Below, in pieces: positions 60,982 through 64,000 of a DNA stretch of 64,000 bases; the first letter of the stretch is position 1; every line of letters begins with the position of its first letter. Made by a program: the position numbers and the translations under genes. Origin of the DNA: Erythrobacter crassostreae (lineage in GTDB: Bacteria > Pseudomonadota > Alphaproteobacteria > Sphingomonadales > Sphingomonadaceae); contig NZ_JAGSPC010000002.1 in NCBI RefSeq assembly GCF_019204045.1, forward strand, positions 62,001 through 126,000, written 5' to 3'. Below the pieces are notes generated by a model. That model searched no databases, had not been told where the DNA came from, and saw nothing but the letters and a program-made list of their open reading frames with translations.

Positions 60982-61021
60982 TTTTGGTCGGTCCCTAAAC
61001 TAGTTGCAGCAAAAACTCTGA

Positions 61022-61357
61022 CTAATCGTCCGTTCCGGACCCGTCGGAGCTGTTATTTGCCGCTCGAATAATGTTTCTGAAGGCGACACCTATTCCAAGG
61101 AACAGGCCAACCAACAGACCCCAGGGCAAGGTTCCGACAAGAGCATCAAATGCCCAGCCGATTACCATGCCTCCGAAAATCCCACCAAGCAGATCCGCCA
61201 GTACCCGGTTGCCGCTGCGATAATTCGCATCAGCCCCTTTGACCTTTGGTTTGGTACGCTCCTCTTCGCGCTCGTTTGCGGCTTTTAACCGCGCTTCGAG
61301 CGCATCGATCCGCGCATCCTCAGCAATGGGTTCTCGTGCAGGCTTTTCGTCGCTCAT
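61022..61357 (-). CDS. atpI: ATP synthase subunit I / AtpZ-type protein
   Basis: The predicted 111-residue protein has two membrane segments: LADLLGGIFGGMVIGWAFDAL and LPWGLLVGLFLGIGVAF. A charged N-terminal part precedes them. It matches the AtpZ/AtpI family, which heads F0 operons and assists c-ring assembly or Mg transport. The ATG at 61357 was preferred to the upstream one at 61384. It is the first gene of the atp operon here. Confidence 0.85.
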   Translation of the reverse strand: MSDEKPAREPIAEDARIDALEARLKAANEREEERTKPKVKGADANYRSGNRVLADLLGGIFGGMVIGWAFDALVGTLPWGLLVGLFLGIGVAFRNIIRAANNSSDGSGTDD

Positions 61358-61484
61358 GCCAGCTTCCGCTTTAGGGGGTTGCAAGGCACACGCTTAGAAG
61401 TGCCCGCCGAGGGCGCCGCTCCCTTAGAAGGGGGGCATATTCGAGTCAACCGTAGTGGGTGTGTATTTGCCGCACAATCGCTTG

Positions 61485-61507
61485 AAAAAAAGCGACAGAA
61501 GGGCGCT
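61485..61507 (-). terminator. Weak terminator after the ydbL-like gene
   Basis: On the minus strand, AGCG and CGCT pair around CCCTTCTGT, followed by a run of seven Ts (61491-61485). The stem is short, so termination may be partial. It lies 16 nt after the stop codon at 61523. Confidence 0.4.
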
Positions 61508-61522
61508 ACAGCATGAGTTCCG

Positions 61523-61909
61523 TTACGGACAGCGAGGATCACGCTGCGGTGGAGCGCTCGTGCGCGTTTGCCAAGATCCGTCCGGCGCTTGATATTTTTC
61601 GCCAGCGACAGTCCGGGCGATCGCCTGACAGCCCGCAGATAGCGCATACTCTTCGAGCGTCGCGTTGTTTTCCTGCGCTTTACGAGCATAGACGGCACGG
61701 CGTTTGATGTTGATATCGTTGACCAGACGCTGAAGCTGCGGTGTCGCGTTGACCACGATACCGAGATATCCGTCCGTCTTCTCACCCACCTGCCCGGCTG
61801 AACGGGCAGCGGCATAGGCCGGATCGCGCTGCGCCTGTGCAGGCATGGCGACTGCGGTTAGCGCGGCAATGCCAGCGGCTGCACCCAGAGCAAATTTGCG
61901 AATAGTCAT
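61523..61909 (-). CDS. ydbL: YdbL family periplasmic protein (DUF1318)
   Basis: The predicted protein has 128 residues from the ATG at 61909, with a signal peptide ending at MPAQAQRDP. The mature part includes ARSAGQVGEKTDGYLGIVV, the DUF1318 core, and then a helical segment (INIKRRAVYARKAQENNAT). In E. coli, YdbL works with YdbH and YnbE, probably controlling their assembly. It is the third gene of the matching set here. Confidence 0.85.
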   Translation of the reverse strand: MTIRKFALGAAAGIAALTAVAMPAQAQRDPAYAAARSAGQVGEKTDGYLGIVVNATPQLQRLVNDINIKRRAVYARKAQENNATLEEYALSAGCQAIARTVAGEKYQAPDGSWQTRTSAPPQRDPRCP

Positions 61910-61951
61910 AATTCTTTTCCTAACCCTCAATCGCGACGTCGAAACTGCGAA

Positions 61952-62212
61952 TCAAAAGATATCTGCATTCTCATCAATCGTGTTGGCGGCATCCTCGGCC
62001 AACCTGTAAATAACCTCTTGCCGGATATTGATATTAAGCTCGATCACAATTGGCTCTTCCGGGGCTGCAACATTGATGCATCCACTTAAAGCCATTGCAC
62101 TAACCGCGCCTACTCCGGCCTTGACCGTCATCCGCCCCGCCCTTTTTCGTCCGTAATTCACGTCCGATCCTGTGACAGCATTAAGGAATCCGGTCAATTT
62201 CATGAATGTCAT
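61952..62212 (-). CDS. ynbE: YnbE family lipoprotein
   Basis: The protein has 86 residues. A lipobox LSGC precedes the family pattern VAAPEEPIVIELNINIRQEV, and a short acidic end NTIDENADIF follows. YnbE is an outer membrane lipoprotein that extends the YdbH beta-bridge between the two membranes. Its ATG overlaps the ydbH stop codon (ATGA). A later start at 62131 would give a more usual signal peptide; the choice is open. Confidence 0.85.
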   Translation of the reverse strand: MTFMKLTGFLNAVTGSDVNYGRKRAGRMTVKAGVGAVSAMALSGCINVAAPEEPIVIELNINIRQEVIYRLAEDAANTIDENADIF

Positions 62213-64000
62213 AGCGTATTGTCGCTTTCTGAAGGTTGAACGAGCGATTCATCATCACGTTTCAAATCGTCATTGTTTGATGGTGCGGTTGGATCAGGGG
62301 CAGGTTCGGGCGATCTTGGCCCAACTAAGGCAGGATTAGGGACAAACCTGCCACCTTCGACACTTAGCAACCCACGATCAACAGGGTTTCCGAGCAACTC
62401 GGGAGCGAAGAATGAACGGACCATCGTCGCCAGCTGATAGAAATTCTGCGACCGGACGTTAATGTTGAAACGGATCGGCAGGCTCGCAAGCTGGCGCGTC
62501 ACAAGATTCCGCGAAGCATCTTTCCCTTGCTGCACTCCATCAATCTTAAAGCTCGTCACAATTTCCCCGGCAAGGCTGCCGTCCAAACCGATGCTCATTT
62601 GTTTATAGTCAAGCGAACGCAGTGACTGGAACGCGAAATTCGTGATCGCACCCATGTCTTCGTAGGTCAGCTCACCAATATACGAGACATTGCCTCCCGG
62701 AGGGCGTGAGACGAGGAGGCCAGTGCCAATGGTGCCGTTGCCTTGATCGTCAAAAAGAATTGGAACTGATCCATCGAAAGTGCCGCTCGCACCGAGATTT
62801 GTAAGCTCCATTTGAGCGATGAAGGTCGCCGCATCTAGGCCGATTATGTCAAAGACATAGAGCTGCTCACCTTGAACGCCGTATCGAATGTCCACGGGAT
62901 TGAGGCTCAACTCGCCTCCCATGAACGGCCAACGGGCGTCTTTGACCGAGATAAGCTCTCCGCCAGTCATCGAATAAACAACCATGCCGCCAAGTACTTC
63001 AATTCCGGGATTAATTGATCCGATCTCAATCACTTGATCGGGCGCGGTTGTCAGATTGATCAGGTCGGTGAATTCTATCGAGCCGCGCAGTCCGTCAATC
63101 GGTCCGAATGTTGCCGCGAGGTCCAACCGTTCTGTCCCGAAGGTACCACCGCTTGAAATCGTGTCTTCAGTCCACTCGACTGAGCCGTTTCCGGAGACGG
63201 TGCCGTCGGCAAACGCGATCACACCCTTTGCCAGATAGCTAAGGTCTTCCGGCCGCAATTTATCGTCCAGTACTACTCCGGGTACATCAATGAGTGCTCG
63301 TCCCTCGCCTGTGCCGAGATTGTGATCGACGTCGACTTGCGTGATCAGACGCTCGGAACCGGGATGCAAAAGCGCTGCGCGCGCGCTCAAATCATTGCCC
63401 GCAAGGGTGAGCGTCGCGTCACGCGCGAACAACGGTTCGAACCGGGCCTCTCCTTCGATCCTCTCGCTGAGGGTAAATGTGCTTTCATCGAAGACCAGCG
63501 CCTCATCACGATACGCCCACTGCCCAGACATGGTGGACAGATCCAATGGGACAAAATCGAGGCTCGCTTCCCCACCGCTGAAAGAACCGCTTAGCCCTTC
63601 TCCATCACCCGACAGAGAATGAGCTCTGAGGCGTATTGCGCTATCATCAGCGCCAATCACAGCAGCAAGCCCGCTCAATTCGAAGTTGCCGGGATAGGAA
63701 AATGAGACCGTTTCTGCCGACACGACTGCTGGCGAACCCGCGACTGAACCAGCAAGCTCGATAGCTTGTGTTGCCACCGAAACCTCTAGCGCGTCACTAT
63801 AGCGGAGCATTGCCCCAGACTGCGGGCAGAGTGCCAATGTTCGCCCTTCTAAAGACAATTCATAAAGCGACAGCGCTCCGAACCGGATACGGCTACAACG
63901 TTCGCCGATGAAAAGGCCGTTCGAGGCGCTCCAGCTGCCTTCGATCGGCAAATCCAGCGCGGTGACGGTCCCACCTGGAATCGCACCATCGGCATTGATT
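62209..64000 (-). CDS. ydbH: YdbH family intermembrane phospholipid transport protein (partial)
   Basis: The visible 597 codons are the C-terminal part of an AsmA-like protein; the reading frame stays open to the window edge, so the N-terminus lies outside. The chain is rich in beta strands such as FDGSVPILFDDQGNGTIGTG and VSFSYPGNFELSGLAAVIGA. The DUF of this family, formerly called dicarboxylate transport, lies at the end, with SVEGGRFVPNPALV. The protein should form a groove that passes phospholipids across the periplasm. The tail after that is acidic. It is coupled to ynbE and ydbL. Confidence 0.85.
   Translation of the reverse strand, partial: INADGAIPGGTVTALDLPIEGSWSASNGLFIGERCSRIRFGALSLYELSLEGRTLALCPQSGAMLRYSDALEVSVATQAIELAGSVAGSPAVVSAETVSFSYPGNFELSGLAAVIGADDSAIRLRAHSLSGDGEGLSGSFSGGEASLDFVPLDLSTMSGQWAYRDEALVFDESTFTLSERIEGEARFEPLFARDATLTLAGNDLSARAALLHPGSERLITQVDVDHNLGTGEGRALIDVPGVVLDDKLRPEDLSYLAKGVIAFADGTVSGNGSVEWTEDTISSGGTFGTERLDLAATFGPIDGLRGSIEFTDLINLTTAPDQVIEIGSINPGIEVLGGMVVYSMTGGELISVKDARWPFMGGELSLNPVDIRYGVQGEQLYVFDIIGLDAATFIAQMELTNLGASGTFDGSVPILFDDQGNGTIGTGLLVSRPPGGNVSYIGELTYEDMGAITNFAFQSLRSLDYKQMSIGLDGSLAGEIVTSFKIDGVQQGKDASRNLVTRQLASLPIRFNINVRSQNFYQLATMVRSFFAPELLGNPVDRGLLSVEGGRFVPNPALVGPRSPEPAPDPTAPSNNDDLKRDDESLVQPSESDNTL

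Overview
The window looks like chromosome from an alphaproteobacterium, most probably a sphingomonad of the Erythrobacteraceae type. The evidence is a split ATP synthase operon with both b and b' subunits, an FYDLN-acid protein, an aroA-cmk-rpsA block, a BamD lipoprotein close to RecN, bS16 and bL9 with long acidic tails, and secreted M2 and S9 peptidases. This assignment rests on protein character and gene order, not on a database search. No insertion sequence, integrase, CRISPR array or rRNA was seen. There is one tRNA gene, tRNA-Ala(GGC).

Layout. 1-5416: two small envelope genes, recN, bamD, a secreted DUF1036-like protein and a terminase-like HTH protein. 5541-8120: a lone large gene of different base composition, encoding an HD domain joined to an Hsp90-type ATPase; it is the best accessory or defence candidate here. 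8310-14777: lepA and two tandem PAS-GGDEF-EAL-PilZ proteins, one with a degraded EAL domain. 14977-17656: a class II-like PHA synthase and its depolymerase. 17668-23001: hydrolase, amidohydrolase, SDR, DUF2855 and GST genes. 23017-27912: dnaN, fabG, fabD and an LD-carboxypeptidase, divergent from a Mur ligase (27968-29395).

29392-31252 holds a zinc-ribbon membrane protein, a GST and a DUF808 protein. 31468-32740 is rpsF-rpsR-rplI with a clear terminator. 32879-36238 holds AMP nucleosidase and a membrane chemoreceptor with a coupled small protein. 36246-39127 is a beta-propeller lipoprotein coupled to an M2 peptidase. 39198-41570 is a tightly overlapping four-gene cassette that looks glutathione-linked. 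41590-46327 holds a lipoprotein, asd, an alpha/beta hydrolase and a DPP-IV-type peptidase.

46469-51392 is the ffh-rpsP-rimM-trmD-rplS operon, interrupted by a nitrilase and a small membrane protein. After the tRNA and the FYDLN gene comes an overlapping aroA-membrane protein-small ORF-cmk chain, then a long leader, rpsA and an unusual run of hairpins. 56996-58736 holds gloB and a quinone oxidoreductase. 58807-61357 is atpI-B-E-b'-b. The window ends in a ydbH-ynbE-ydbL set for intermembrane lipid transport; its first gene runs off the edge.

Most of the window is housekeeping. The unusual items are the HD-Hsp90 gene, the asymmetric c-di-GMP pair, the LdcA/Mur ligase pair, the glutathione cassette and the RNA structures around rpsA. 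Start codons were re-chosen from ribosome binding sites, overlaps and family N-termini; several are GTG or TTG.
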